The notes under the pieces: generated by a model
The model's input: only the letters and a program-made list of their open reading frames with translations
What the model was told of the DNA's origin: nothing
Databases searched by the model: none
Position numbers and translations under genes: made by a program
Shown here: in pieces, positions 46,569-54,854 of the stretch
How the letters are laid out: every line of letters begins with the position of its first letter
How positions within the stretch are numbered: position 1 is the first letter of the stretch
Assembly: GCA_013215385.1 (NCBI GenBank)
Contig: JABSOY010000005.1
Coordinates: forward strand, 372,001-436,000
Direction of reading: 5' to 3'
From: Colwellia sp.
Lineage (GTDB): Bacteria > Pseudomonadota > Gammaproteobacteria > Enterobacterales > Alteromonadaceae
Length of the DNA: 64,000 bases

Positions 46569-47064
46569 TTGAAATATTTAAAATAAAAGTCATTTAATTT
46601 CAATTGTTTATAATTCCGTTGCATTTGTTTTATTTTTTAAATAACTTGAACTTTTTTGAATGTTACTTTTTTCATTATATGATATTTTTATTTTTGATGT
46701 TATTACTCTTTCTAGAACAATAGGTTTCTTTGCCTTATTAGCGGAAAAATTTAAGCTGATCGCGTTTATAGTGAATCTCTGTATTTATTTCAACAAACAC
46801 TATTTAATTATTCTGGACCACCACAGACTTCATAAAAATATTTAGATGAAGCTTTAAACAATTTATAAATGAATCAAACCAAATTCACTTACCCTAAGTA
46901 AAACTATTGCCCTGGTTAGGATAACCCTCGAAGGGGTCTATTGCGTGCCAATTCACTTTTTTGTATAACAGGCGTTACTCACGTATTGGACGAAGAATAG
47001 GTGGAGTAGGGGCGTTTATTGGTGCTAGTGAGATCTACTATAGAATTCGACCAATCGATAGATA
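46569..47064. other. intergenic region
   Basis: AT-rich; one 61-codon frame (46660-46845) lacks family features and a ribosome site. No RNA gene recognised until the tRNA-associated terminator at 47065. Confidence 0.45.
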
Positions 47065-47093
47065 CAAAAAAGCCCTAACCGAGGTTAGGGCTT
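47065..47093 (-). terminator. terminator after decayed tRNA
   Basis: Stem AGCCCTAACC / GGTTAGGGCT closing on a 2-3 nt loop, followed leftward by a T run (47065-47070). Confidence 0.85.
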
Positions 47094-47112
47094 ATTGGTT
47101 CCTACGAAGGAA

Positions 47113-47180
47113 TGGTGCCGACTGCCAGAATTGAACTGTTGGGCTTAAATGAGTTGCTGATTGAGTCAGTAACTTGCAGT
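47113..47180 (-). pseudogene. decayed tRNA gene
   Basis: The first 24 bases (47113-47136) match the 3' end of the tRNA-Thr gene at 47254 with three differences, including CCA and most of the T arm. Beyond that the cloverleaf is lost, although GAGTCAG-type pieces of the anticodon arm remain. Its own terminator lies just to the left. Likely an old tandem duplicate. Confidence 0.65.
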
Positions 47181-47200
47181 TCTTTCACGAATTCAAGACG

Positions 47201-47231
47201 AAAAAAAACCTTAACATTGCTGTTAAGGTTT
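47201..47231 (-). terminator. terminator after tRNA-Thr
   Basis: Stem AACCTTAACA / TGTTAAGGTT with a TTGC loop, followed leftward by eight T residues. Confidence 0.88.
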
Positions 47232-47253
47232 CGTTTCTTCCTTTCGGAATGAA

Positions 47254-47329
<76 letters not shown>

Positions 47330-47450
47330 ACACAAAGATGTGTGCGATAAATATATTCTTTCGAATTATCTATCTTGGCACCGAATAAATATTTCTAACT
47401 ATTTTTAATAAAATAACTAAGCAACAAATATTCAAATAGGTTTGAATAGA

Positions 47451-47526
47451 TGGTGCCTCGACCCGGAATCGAACCAGGGACACGAGGATTTTCAATCCTC
47501 TGCTCTACCGACTGAGCTATCGAGGC
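47451..47526 (-). tRNA. tRNA-Phe (GAA)
   Basis: 76 nt including CCA. Acceptor GCCTCGA / TCGAGGC, D arm AGCTCAGTCGGTAGAGC, anticodon loop TTGAAAA with anticodon GAA, T arm GGTTCGATTCC. Probably co-transcribed with tRNA-Thr 121 bp downstream. Confidence 0.97.
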
Positions 47527-47714
47527 AGTGTCTAATCTGCTGTCTTCTCGGCTTTGCCTTGAAGACGGGGCGTATTAAACTGTTTTTCGTTTTGTTCGTC
47601 AACCTTTTTTTTTAATTAAATGTTTGTTTGCTTGTTTTTCCTGCTTATTGCCGGAATAGTCAGCGCAAAGTGACAATTTAATCGATACACGATAAAAAAA
47701 GAGTCGTTAAATCG

Positions 47715-47987
47715 CTACTTTTTAGGAGGAACGTAACCTTCAATTTCTGGCTCTTTTCCTTCAAAAAGATAGGCAATCATCGCCGCTTCTAAAAAAGCAC
47801 GATCATTTGGCTCCATCATATTCATTTTTTTCTCATTAATTAGCATCGTTTGTTTCTGTTGCCAGTTTTTAAATGCTTCTTGACTAATGTTATCAAAAAT
47901 ACGTTTGCCTACTTCGCCAGGATAAAGTTGGAATCCTAATCCTTCAGCGTCTTTTTTTAAATTTTGACAAAATACAATACGGCTCAT
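47715..47987 (-). CDS. yggX: iron-trafficking / oxidative protection protein YggX
   Basis: 90 aa. Matches Ygg[78 protein letters not shown]. The single cysteine at residue 7 is typical. Protects labile Fe-S clusters, which suits its partner MutY, an Fe-S enzyme 54 bp upstream. Conserved pair in gammaproteobacteria. Confidence 0.96.
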   Translation of the reverse strand: MSRIVFCQNLKKDAEGLGFQLYPGEVGKRIFDNISQEAFKNWQQKQTMLINEKKMNMMEPNDRAFLEAAMIAYLFEGKEPEIEGYVPPKK

Positions 47988-48041
47988 AAGTTAATTCTCT
48001 TGTTCTTGGTTATGTGTTGGACTGTGCATACTAAAAAAGTA

Positions 48042-49124
48042 TCATGGCTTTAATAGGGTGATCAGTTTTTTCGTTGATGCAGCTAAGCCAACCGATGCTG
48101 TTGTGGTTAAATTGTACCATTGTTGATGGCTATTTTCGTTGATTTCTTTTACCGGTAATTGTTCACAGTCTATTACTATCGGCTCTATATCTAGATGAAA
48201 GTGGCTAAAAGTATGACGAAATTTTGTCAATGCTTGCACCGAAGTTTGCTTTAGGTTTTGTCTTGCTAATAAAGATGAAATCTCATCTTGGTGCTGAACC
48301 TCTAAAAAACACCATAAACCACCCCATATACCACTGGGCGGTCGTTTTTCCATTAATACTTGTTGGTTAATACGCGGTATCACCATTATGGTCTGTTTTT
48401 CAGGTATGGTTTTCTTCGGTTTCTTTTGTGGGAAGCTAGTTTGTTCATTCAACGCAAACGCTAAACATGTTTCACATAAAGGACAAAGCTCACATTTAGG
48501 CTTGCTGCGTGTACAAATGAGTGAACCTAAATCCATCATTGCTTGATTAAACTGCGCTACACCTTTTGCCGGCGTTAATACTTCTGCAATAGGCCATAAG
48601 GCTTTTTCATACTTAGCCTGACCATTGTGTCCTTCAACCATATAACAACGTGCTAATACCCGTTTCACATTACCGTCGAGAATTGCATGATGCTTATTTA
48701 ATGCCAAACTTAAAATAGCAGCAGCGGTTGAACGGCCAATACCGGGTAGGGAAATCACTTGCTCAATCTCTTCAGGGAAGTGCCCCTGATATTCTCCCTG
48801 AATTATTTTTGCAGTTTTATGTAAATTACGTGCCCGTGCGTAATAACCTAAACCTGTCCAATGGTGTAATACGGTATCTTCATCAGCGTTTGCTAAGTCA
48901 GTAATGGTTGGAAAACTGGCCATAAAACGTTGGTAATAAGGAATAACCGTAGCGACTTGTGTTTGTTGCAGCATAATTTCTGAAATCCATACACGGTATG
49001 GGGTTTTGTTTTGTTGCCAAGGTAAATGTTTACGGCCTTGGGCTTGGTACCAGTCGAGTGTTTGTGAGGCAAAATACTGCGCTGATTTTATTGATATTTG
49101 AGTTTGATTTGTCATAGCGGACAT
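48042..49124 (-). CDS. mutY: A/G-specific adenine DNA glycosylase MutY
   Basis: 360 aa. Removes adenine mispaired with 8-oxoguanine. Helix-hairpin-helix [31 protein letters not shown] with catalytic aspartate, [19 protein letters not shown], and the four-cysteine Fe-S loop [19 protein letters not shown]-terminal NUDIX-like domain (about 235-355) reads oxoG. Start could be the first ATG at 49124 or the one three codons on. Confidence 0.96.
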   Translation of the reverse strand: MSAMTNQTQISIKSAQYFASQTLDWYQAQGRKHLPWQQNKTPYRVWISEIMLQQTQVATVIPYYQRFMASFPTITDLANADEDTVLHHWTGLGYYARARNLHKTAKIIQGEYQGHFPEEIEQVISLPGIGRSTAAAILSLALNKHHAILDGNVKRVLARCYMVEGHNGQAKYEKALWPIAEVLTPAKGVAQFNQAMMDLGSLICTRSKPKCELCPLCETCLAFALNEQTSFPQKKPKKTIPEKQTIMVIPRINQQVLMEKRPPSGIWGGLWCFLEVQHQDEISSLLARQNLKQTSVQALTKFRHTFSHFHLDIEPIVIDCEQLPVKEINENSHQQWYNLTTTASVGLAASTKKLITLLKP

Positions 49125-49257
49125 AGTCTACCTAATAAACGCTAACGAATAAATGTGCATTTTTTATTGCAAAAATTTATAATGCCATTATGCTCTCGTC
49201 CATATTGAACTCGAGATTATTGCTCGAGACTCCCCTCATAAGCCTTAAGGAATTAAA

Positions 49258-49593
49258 ATGAAAGTAAATGCTAAAAATCGTAACCGCCGTTTACGTAAAA
49301 AATTACGTGTTGATGAATACCAAGAATTAGGTTTTGACGTAGCTTTTAAATTGGCAGACGGCACAGATAACGATGCCGTTGATAGCTTTTTAACTAACTT
49401 TTTTAATGACGTTATTCAGCCAAATGGCTTAGGTTTTGGTGGCGAAGGTGACGTGTTATGGCATGGTATTATCTGTACTCAAAAAATAGGTAAGTGTACC
49501 GATGAAAATCGCAACGCCGTTGAGTCATGGTTGAAGGGAAATGGCGCTACAGCAGTAGCCGTAAGCGACCTATACGATGTGTGGTGGGCGTAA
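49258..49593 (+). CDS. yggL: YggL family 50S ribosome-binding protein
   Basis: 111 aa of the DUF469 family: NRNRRLRKKLRVDEYQELGFDVAFKL, VIQPNGLGFGGEGDVLWHGIICTQKIGKCTDENR, VSDLYDVWWA at the C-terminus. Homologues associate with the large ribosomal subunit. Good AGGAA site before the ATG. Followed by trmB after 54 bp. Confidence 0.93.
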   Translation: MKVNAKNRNRRLRKKLRVDEYQELGFDVAFKLADGTDNDAVDSFLTNFFNDVIQPNGLGFGGEGDVLWHGIICTQKIGKCTDENRNAVESWLKGNGATAVAVSDLYDVWWA

Positions 49594-49647
49594 ACGTTAT
49601 TACGCATTTTCCATTAATTTTTAAAACAACCAGTAAAGACAAAGCAT

Positions 49648-50376
49648 ATGACTGAAGAAAGAACCCACAAGACTATTGAACAAGCCGAAAAAGAAGGCAA
49701 ATATATTCGCAAAGTACGTAGTTTTGTTAAACGCGAAGGGCGTTTAACAAAAGGGCAAGCGAGTGCTTTAGAGCAATTTTGGGCAACAATGGGCTTGAAT
49801 TACCAAGACGGAATGATTGATTTTGCAAAATTATTTAATAATAGCAATCCTGTCGTTTTAGAGATTGGTTTTGGCATGGGTAAGTCTTTAGTTGAAATGG
49901 CAAAAAGTTCCCCAGAGCTGAATTTTGTTGGCGTTGAAGTGCATAAACCGGGTGTTGGTGCTTGTATTTCTTTAGCGCAAGAAGAAGGTGTTGATAACTT
50001 AAAGGTGTTTGAACATGACGCGATAGAAGTACTTGCGGACTGTATTCCTAATAGTTCATTAACAACAGTGCAATTGTTTTTCCCTGATCCATGGCATAAA
50101 AAGAAACATCATAAACGTCGTATTGTCTCGCTTGAGTTTGTCGAAACTATTCGTCAAAAACTTCAAAACGGTGGTGTTTTTCATATGGCGACTGATTGGG
50201 AAAACTACGCAGAATGTATGATTGAAGATATGAATTCTGCACCGGGTTATGAAAACTTAGCTATTGAAGGTGACTTTGTACCGCGGCCTGATTCTCGACC
50301 GTTAACGAAATTTGAAAACCGTGGTAATAATTTAGGTCATGGTGTTTGGGACATTCAGTTCAAACGTAAAGATTAA
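49648..50376 (+). CDS. trmB: tRNA (guanine-N7)-methyltransferase
   Basis: 242 aa. Makes m7G46 in tRNA. SAM-binding motif [17 protein letters not shown] (about 70-86), [15 protein letters not shown], and the signature [19 protein letters not shown]-terminal [24 protein letters not shown]. Usual partner of yggL. Confidence 0.96.
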   Translation: MTEERTHKTIEQAEKEGKYIRKVRSFVKREGRLTKGQASALEQFWATMGLNYQDGMIDFAKLFNNSNPVVLEIGFGMGKSLVEMAKSSPELNFVGVEVHKPGVGACISLAQEEGVDNLKVFEHDAIEVLADCIPNSSLTTVQLFFPDPWHKKKHHKRRIVSLEFVETIRQKLQNGGVFHMATDWENYAECMIEDMNSAPGYENLAIEGDFVPRPDSRPLTKFENRGNNLGHGVWDIQFKRKD

Positions 50377-50388
50377 TTTAAACTAACG

Positions 50389-50736
50389 TTAGTTCAAATA
50401 CTGCTGTTCAATATGAAAAAGGTGCTGGCTGTTACGTAAGTTGCCAGTATCTTTTAGCCATTGTTGGCTAATAATATCTCGCTGTAATGCTGCTTGCAAA
50501 ATGCGTGCTTTATATTGGGTCCAATAGTAGAGCGTTGCCTGTTGGTGAACGTCGTTATTGGGGAAAACTTCACTTCTACTTTCTTCTAATTCAGCCAAAA
50601 TATCAGCGATAACTTTCGGTTTTAAATCTTGCTCTATTTCACGCTTAAATTGAGTGAAACGTTTTGCTTTGATTAATAACCAAGCCATCCATAATAAAAT
50701 AGCTAGCGCAAAAACAGTAAAAAAATCTGTAATCAT
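50389..50736 (-). CDS. DUF2489 membrane-anchored protein
   Basis: 115 aa. One N-terminal membrane helix (FFTVFALAILLWMAWLLIKA), then a cytoplasmic helical part (LKPKVIADILAELEESRSEVFPNNDVHQQATLYYWTQYKARILQAALQRD). Resembles DUF2489, a small gammaproteobacterial family without known function. Convergent with trmB. Confidence 0.7.
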   Translation of the reverse strand: MITDFFTVFALAILLWMAWLLIKAKRFTQFKREIEQDLKPKVIADILAELEESRSEVFPNNDVHQQATLYYWTQYKARILQAALQRDIISQQWLKDTGNLRNSQHLFHIEQQYLN

Positions 50737-50910
50737 TACTTTTTTTATTCTCGAAAAAATACTATCAGCATCTTATCAGGCTTAACCTTGTTGGCTAACT
50801 GTTATTTTAAACATTTAAAAATGTACTGCTATAAAACAGCATTTTAGCTAGACTGCTTGCAGATTCATTTTCACTGTTATTTTTAAACATTATTTTAAGG
50901 ACATTTTTTA

Positions 50911-51939
50911 ATGTTACGTATTGCTCTATTCATTTTAGTATCAAGTTTTTCATTGTTTTCTGTTGCAGAAAATGGTGTACAAAAATTATTTAAGGCTGTC
51001 AACAACGGTGTTGTTGAGTTACACGTTAAGGCGATTGCCCAGCCAGAACCAGGCCAAGTTAAGTACACCGTAAGTACTGCCGACTCTTTAGGCTCTGGAG
51101 CTTTGATTAGTCAAGAAGGTCGAATTTTAACTGCAGCACATGTTGTTGACCGTGCAACAGAAATTGAAGTGATCTTTGCTGATGGATCAAAAACATCCGG
51201 ACATGTAGTGTGGGTCGATGCATTGATTGATTTGGCGATGATTCAAGCAGCCCATGTACCGAGTAAAATTAAGCCTTTAAAATTAGCTAAGTCAGGTGAC
51301 TATAATATTGGTGAGCAAGTTGTTGTTATCGGTGCACCTTATGGTGTTAGTCATAGTCTATCTGTAGGGTATTTGAGTGGCATACGCGACCGTGAACAAA
51401 TTCCCGGTTCAACGTTAATACCGCGATTTTTGCAAACAGACGCGGCTATCAATAAAGGAAACTCTGGTGGCCCAATGTTTAACCTCGATGGCGAAGTTAT
51501 TGGTATCGTTAGTTATATTCTTTCAAATACCGGTGGTAGTAATGGTTTAGGTTTTGTCGTTTCTATAGATACTGTTCGCACAGTAATGGACAGCGACCCC
51601 GGTGTTTTTTCCGGTTTTATTCCTCAATTATTGAATGAAAAATTAGCGAAAGCGTTAAATAATCCACATGGCTATGGCATGCTGATTCAACAAGTTATTC
51701 CTGGAACGTTAGCGGACAAAATGGGCTTTAGAGGTGGCAGCCTAAACATTCTCATCGGCCGTACGCCGATGTTGTTAGGTGGTGATATCTTGTTAACCGT
51801 TGGAGGTCATCAGCTTAAAGACTTAGAGTCAGCAGTAAAACTTAAAAAACGTATGTCAACTTATGCAAAAGGTGACAAAGTTGAATTTCGTTTTATTCGT
51901 GACGGCGTAGAAAAGAAAAAACTATGGATTATTGAATAA
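50911..51939 (+). CDS. HtrA/DegP-like S1C serine protease
   Basis: 342 aa. Signal peptide MLRIALFILVSSFSLFSVAENG. Trypsin-like domain with triad: His in LTAAHVVDRATEI (about 70), Asp in DALIDLAMIQ (about 103), Ser in NKGNSGGPMFNLDGEVIG (about 187). One C-terminal PDZ-like domain (about 245-335). Periplasmic quality-control protease by family; single PDZ suggests a DegS-like size but with a signal peptide. Confidence 0.88.
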   Translation: MLRIALFILVSSFSLFSVAENGVQKLFKAVNNGVVELHVKAIAQPEPGQVKYTVSTADSLGSGALISQEGRILTAAHVVDRATEIEVIFADGSKTSGHVVWVDALIDLAMIQAAHVPSKIKPLKLAKSGDYNIGEQVVVIGAPYGVSHSLSVGYLSGIRDREQIPGSTLIPRFLQTDAAINKGNSGGPMFNLDGEVIGIVSYILSNTGGSNGLGFVVSIDTVRTVMDSDPGVFSGFIPQLLNEKLAKALNNPHGYGMLIQQVIPGTLADKMGFRGGSLNILIGRTPMLLGGDILLTVGGHQLKDLESAVKLKKRMSTYAKGDKVEFRFIRDGVEKKKLWIIE

Positions 51940-52032
51940 GTTAATCTCGATAATAGACGTTTAACCTTCATCTACCAACTGTTAATAACTGGTAGGTAAA
52001 GGTTAGTGTTTTTCACCTTAAATTGAATAAAA

Positions 52033-52512
52033 TCAAACTGTAAAATGTGCTTTTTCATGCATTAATAATTTTGCCTTTAATGCTAATCCGCCTGCATACC
52101 CTGTCAACTTGCCATTGGTACCAATAACTCGATGACACGGAATAATTAACGCGATAGGATTTTTACCGTTTGCTGCCCCCACTGCTCGCACGGCTTTTTC
52201 ATTGTTAATCTTTTTCGCTATCCATAAATAACTTTGGGTATCACCTTGTTTTATGGTGGTTAATGCTTGCCATACTTTTTGTTGAAAAGGTGTGCCTTGC
52301 GGGGCAAGAGCTAAATTAAATTCTGTGCGAAGACCTGAAAAATATTCTTCAAGTTGTCGACATGCATCAATAAAATGTTCTGGACTTTTAATGTAGTCAT
52401 TGTCAATAACAAGGGGGAGTGCACCTTGTTGAAAAGAGAGCGCAGTTAAGCCTTGGTCATTTGCGGTTAAAGCAATATCGCCATACGGAGAAGAGGTGAT
52501 GGTAAAGTACAT
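52033..52512 (-). CDS. ogt: methylated-DNA-[protein]-cysteine S-methyltransferase
   Basis: 159 aa. Suicide repair protein taking methyl groups from O6-methylguanine. Acceptor cysteine in NPIALIIPCHRVIGTNGKLTGYAGGLALKAKLLMHE; helix AVRAVGAANGKN. Two bases after the Ada/AlkA fusion gene on the same strand, together supplying alkylation repair. Confidence 0.94.
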   Translation of the reverse strand: MYFTITSSPYGDIALTANDQGLTALSFQQGALPLVIDNDYIKSPEHFIDACRQLEEYFSGLRTEFNLALAPQGTPFQQKVWQALTTIKQGDTQSYLWIAKKINNEKAVRAVGAANGKNPIALIIPCHRVIGTNGKLTGYAGGLALKAKLLMHEKAHFTV

Positions 52513-52514
52513 GG

Positions 52515-54047
52515 TTATTTCTCTTTTTTGTGTTTATATATTGAATTCTTTGTTGATGAACTGCTATCTATAGCAAGTGACTGCCATAAATAAACTGCCG
52601 CGTAGGCTCGCCAAGGTCGCCATTGCTGAGCTGTGGTTAATATAGTTTTATTATTGGGCCTTTCATCATTCACAGTTAGCGCTTTGATAATACCTAAGTC
52701 AGCACTAGGGAATGCGTCAGGGTCACTTAAACCACGCATCGCAATGTAATTAACTGTCCATGGGCCAATGCCTTTTAATTGAGTTAGCGTTTTTTCTAAG
52801 GTTTCAATACTTGCTGATTTTGAAAAAACATCAGGTGTTAATAAATAAAAATCTACCCAACGCTGTAATGTGGCGATGCGAGATTGGGTTAAACCTATAT
52901 CTGAATAATCTACTTGTCTTAATTGCTCTGGTGTCGGGAAATGTTTGCTCATATCGACATACGGACTTTGTGTTAGCTCTACATCACCGCCATATTTTTC
53001 GGCAATTCTTTGCGCTAATGTGGTTGCAGCCTTGACAGAAATTTGTTGACCTAAAATAGCACGTATTGAAAACTCAAAAATATTCCAACAACCAGGTAGT
53101 CTTAAACCTGGATGTTGTTCAATAACGGTATTTAATACCGGGTGTGCATTTAACTGCTGATGAATTAATAACATGTCAGCGTCTAGATCAAACATTTTCC
53201 TCACTCGCGTGATCACTTGATTCAAATAACTAAAATCATTCATACTTACGGTTAGCTGCAATGCATGCTTTGTTTTATAATTCTGGTTATCTAGCGGTTG
53301 GGATACTTTGAACCAGCCGTGACAATTTTCTAAAATAAAACTGCGACAATATTCTGTGTCTGTCACATTTTCTATATTGCTGATTTGGCGAAAACGAAAA
53401 AAATTGAGCATTAATGGCCAATCAAACGGTGGGCGATAAGGTAATAATATAGTTACCCTGTTCTTTGTGTTCAATGTTGAACTGCTCTGTGTTTCTACGT
53501 TTTCTTGGCTCAGTTTCTTACCGCGTATTTCGCTTGGCGTTGCGGTATAGGCCTTTTTTATCACTTCGTTAAAACGTCTGACGCTATTAAAACCTGCCGC
53601 ATAAGCTATATTGGTCATACTGAGATTTGTTGTTGTTAATAACTTTCGCGCTTGCAATAAGCGTTGTTGATGAAAAAACTCACTAGGTGCCAAGCCATAG
53701 TACTGAACAAACAACCTATGAAGTTGGCGCTCACTTACTTGTTGTTGTTTAGCACATTGCGAAATACTGTTGTTATTTTCATAATAACTCTGTACCAGTC
53801 GTTTTATTTTTTCTGGTAATAAAGGTGCCGGAGCAAGCTCTGGAAAACAGCGTTTACAAGGACGAAAACCAGAGTTCTGCGCAAGTTCGGCACTTTTATA
53901 ATAGCGAACATTCTCAGGATTGGGTGGGCGTGCTGGGCAAACTGGCCGACAAAAAATACCGGTAGTGAGCACGGCGGTATAAAATTTACCATCAAACCTT
54001 GCATCGCGGCTTAAACGAGCATGTTGGCAAATATCGATATCTAACAT
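52515..54047 (-). CDS. Ada-type regulator / AlkA DNA glycosylase fusion
   Basis: 510 aa. Ada metal-binding domain (about 1-75) with cysteines in GIFCRPVCPARPP and PCKRCFPE; AraC-type helix-turn-helix (about 85-180; SMTNIAYAAGFNSVRRFNEVIKKAYTATPSEIRG); AlkA N-terminal and HhH-GPD domains (about 195-490) with LKGIGPWTVNYIAMRGLSDPDAFPSADLGI holding the catalytic aspartate. Senses methyl-phosphotriesters and removes alkylated bases. The O6-methylguanine function is supplied by the adjacent ogt gene. Confidence 0.93.
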   Translation of the reverse strand: MLDIDICQHARLSRDARFDGKFYTAVLTTGIFCRPVCPARPPNPENVRYYKSAELAQNSGFRPCKRCFPELAPAPLLPEKIKRLVQSYYENNNSISQCAKQQQVSERQLHRLFVQYYGLAPSEFFHQQRLLQARKLLTTTNLSMTNIAYAAGFNSVRRFNEVIKKAYTATPSEIRGKKLSQENVETQSSSTLNTKNRVTILLPYRPPFDWPLMLNFFRFRQISNIENVTDTEYCRSFILENCHGWFKVSQPLDNQNYKTKHALQLTVSMNDFSYLNQVITRVRKMFDLDADMLLIHQQLNAHPVLNTVIEQHPGLRLPGCWNIFEFSIRAILGQQISVKAATTLAQRIAEKYGGDVELTQSPYVDMSKHFPTPEQLRQVDYSDIGLTQSRIATLQRWVDFYLLTPDVFSKSASIETLEKTLTQLKGIGPWTVNYIAMRGLSDPDAFPSADLGIIKALTVNDERPNNKTILTTAQQWRPWRAYAAVYLWQSLAIDSSSSTKNSIYKHKKEK

Positions 54048-54229
54048 TATTGCAGTTCCCGTTGATGATTTGCTTTAATGTTAAACAGTATAAATGCAAA
54101 TGTTATTAATAACTCGCGAGAATCAGACAACAATGTTAAAGATATCTTCTAGGTAAGTCACATTGAGCAAAGTGCTAGGTGCTTAGTCGATATTATGTTC
54201 TAGTTCATGACCGGTGGTCACAACATTAT

Positions 54230-54661
54230 TTATTTTACTTCTACTAATTTTTGACGATATTGTAGCGCTATCACTTTCAAAATATCACGCCAGCTAATTA
54301 TACCAATTGGCTGCATCAACTCATTTACCACAGGTAAGCATGAAATATGGTTATCATAAAAAAGCAATACCGCTTCATTTAATGTTGCATCTTTACTGGT
54401 AGTAATGAGGTTTCGGCTCATCACCAAATGTAGCTTTTTTTGCAACATAGAATTGTCACGTGGTGTCTCGTTTTTAGTGCCGATAGTTGGGCTTAAATGT
54501 TTGTAAATATCCCGGTCGGTAATTATACCTGCAAGCTCTTTATCATTAAGCACTAAAATATGGTGGATTTTATGTTGATCAAATATAGCTTTAGCTTTAC
54601 CTAGATCATCATCTATTTCTAGTGTGATTAAGTTTTTCGACATTAGTTTAGTTAAACTCAC
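54230..54661 (-). CDS. CBS-domain pair protein
   Basis: 143 aa made almost wholly of two CBS motifs: VSLTKLMSKNLITLEIDDDLGKAKAIFDQHKIHHILVLN...GIITDRDIYKHL and LHLVMSRNLITTSKDATLNEAVLLFYDNHISCLPVVN...PIGIISWRDILKVI. Such proteins bind adenosine nucleotides and regulate partners. Partner unknown. Divergent from the pst operon. Confidence 0.9.
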   Translation of the reverse strand: MSLTKLMSKNLITLEIDDDLGKAKAIFDQHKIHHILVLNDKELAGIITDRDIYKHLSPTIGTKNETPRDNSMLQKKLHLVMSRNLITTSKDATLNEAVLLFYDNHISCLPVVNELMQPIGIISWRDILKVIALQYRQKLVEVK

Positions 54662-54780
54662 ATTTCACCTCAGGATTTTATTTTTATTTTAACCTAACGA
54701 TAATCAAAAATCTGTTAGTAAACAATCACCTTTTATTTATAGCTCAGAAGTTGTTAATTTCTTTGCAAAGGAATTCGCCC

Positions 54781-54798
54781 CTGTCACAAATATGTCAT
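54781..54798 (+). promoter_or_regulatory. PhoB box of the pst operon
   Basis: CTGTCAC-AAAT-ATGTCAT: two 7-bp half-sites with 4-bp spacer, close to the PhoB consensus. A perfect -10 TATAAT lies at 54809-54814, ten bases downstream, the usual spacing for PhoB replacing the -35. Expected to switch on pstC-A-B-phoU in phosphate starvation. Confidence 0.85.
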
Positions 54799-54854
54799 AT
54801 TACTGCCTTATAATTCGACCCGTATTAAAATTTCCAGAATTAAAGGTGTTTTGA

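Noticed and set aside
46660..46845. 61-codon hydrophobic frame
   Set aside because: Looks hydrophobic only because of the T-rich DNA; no ribosome site and no partner gene.
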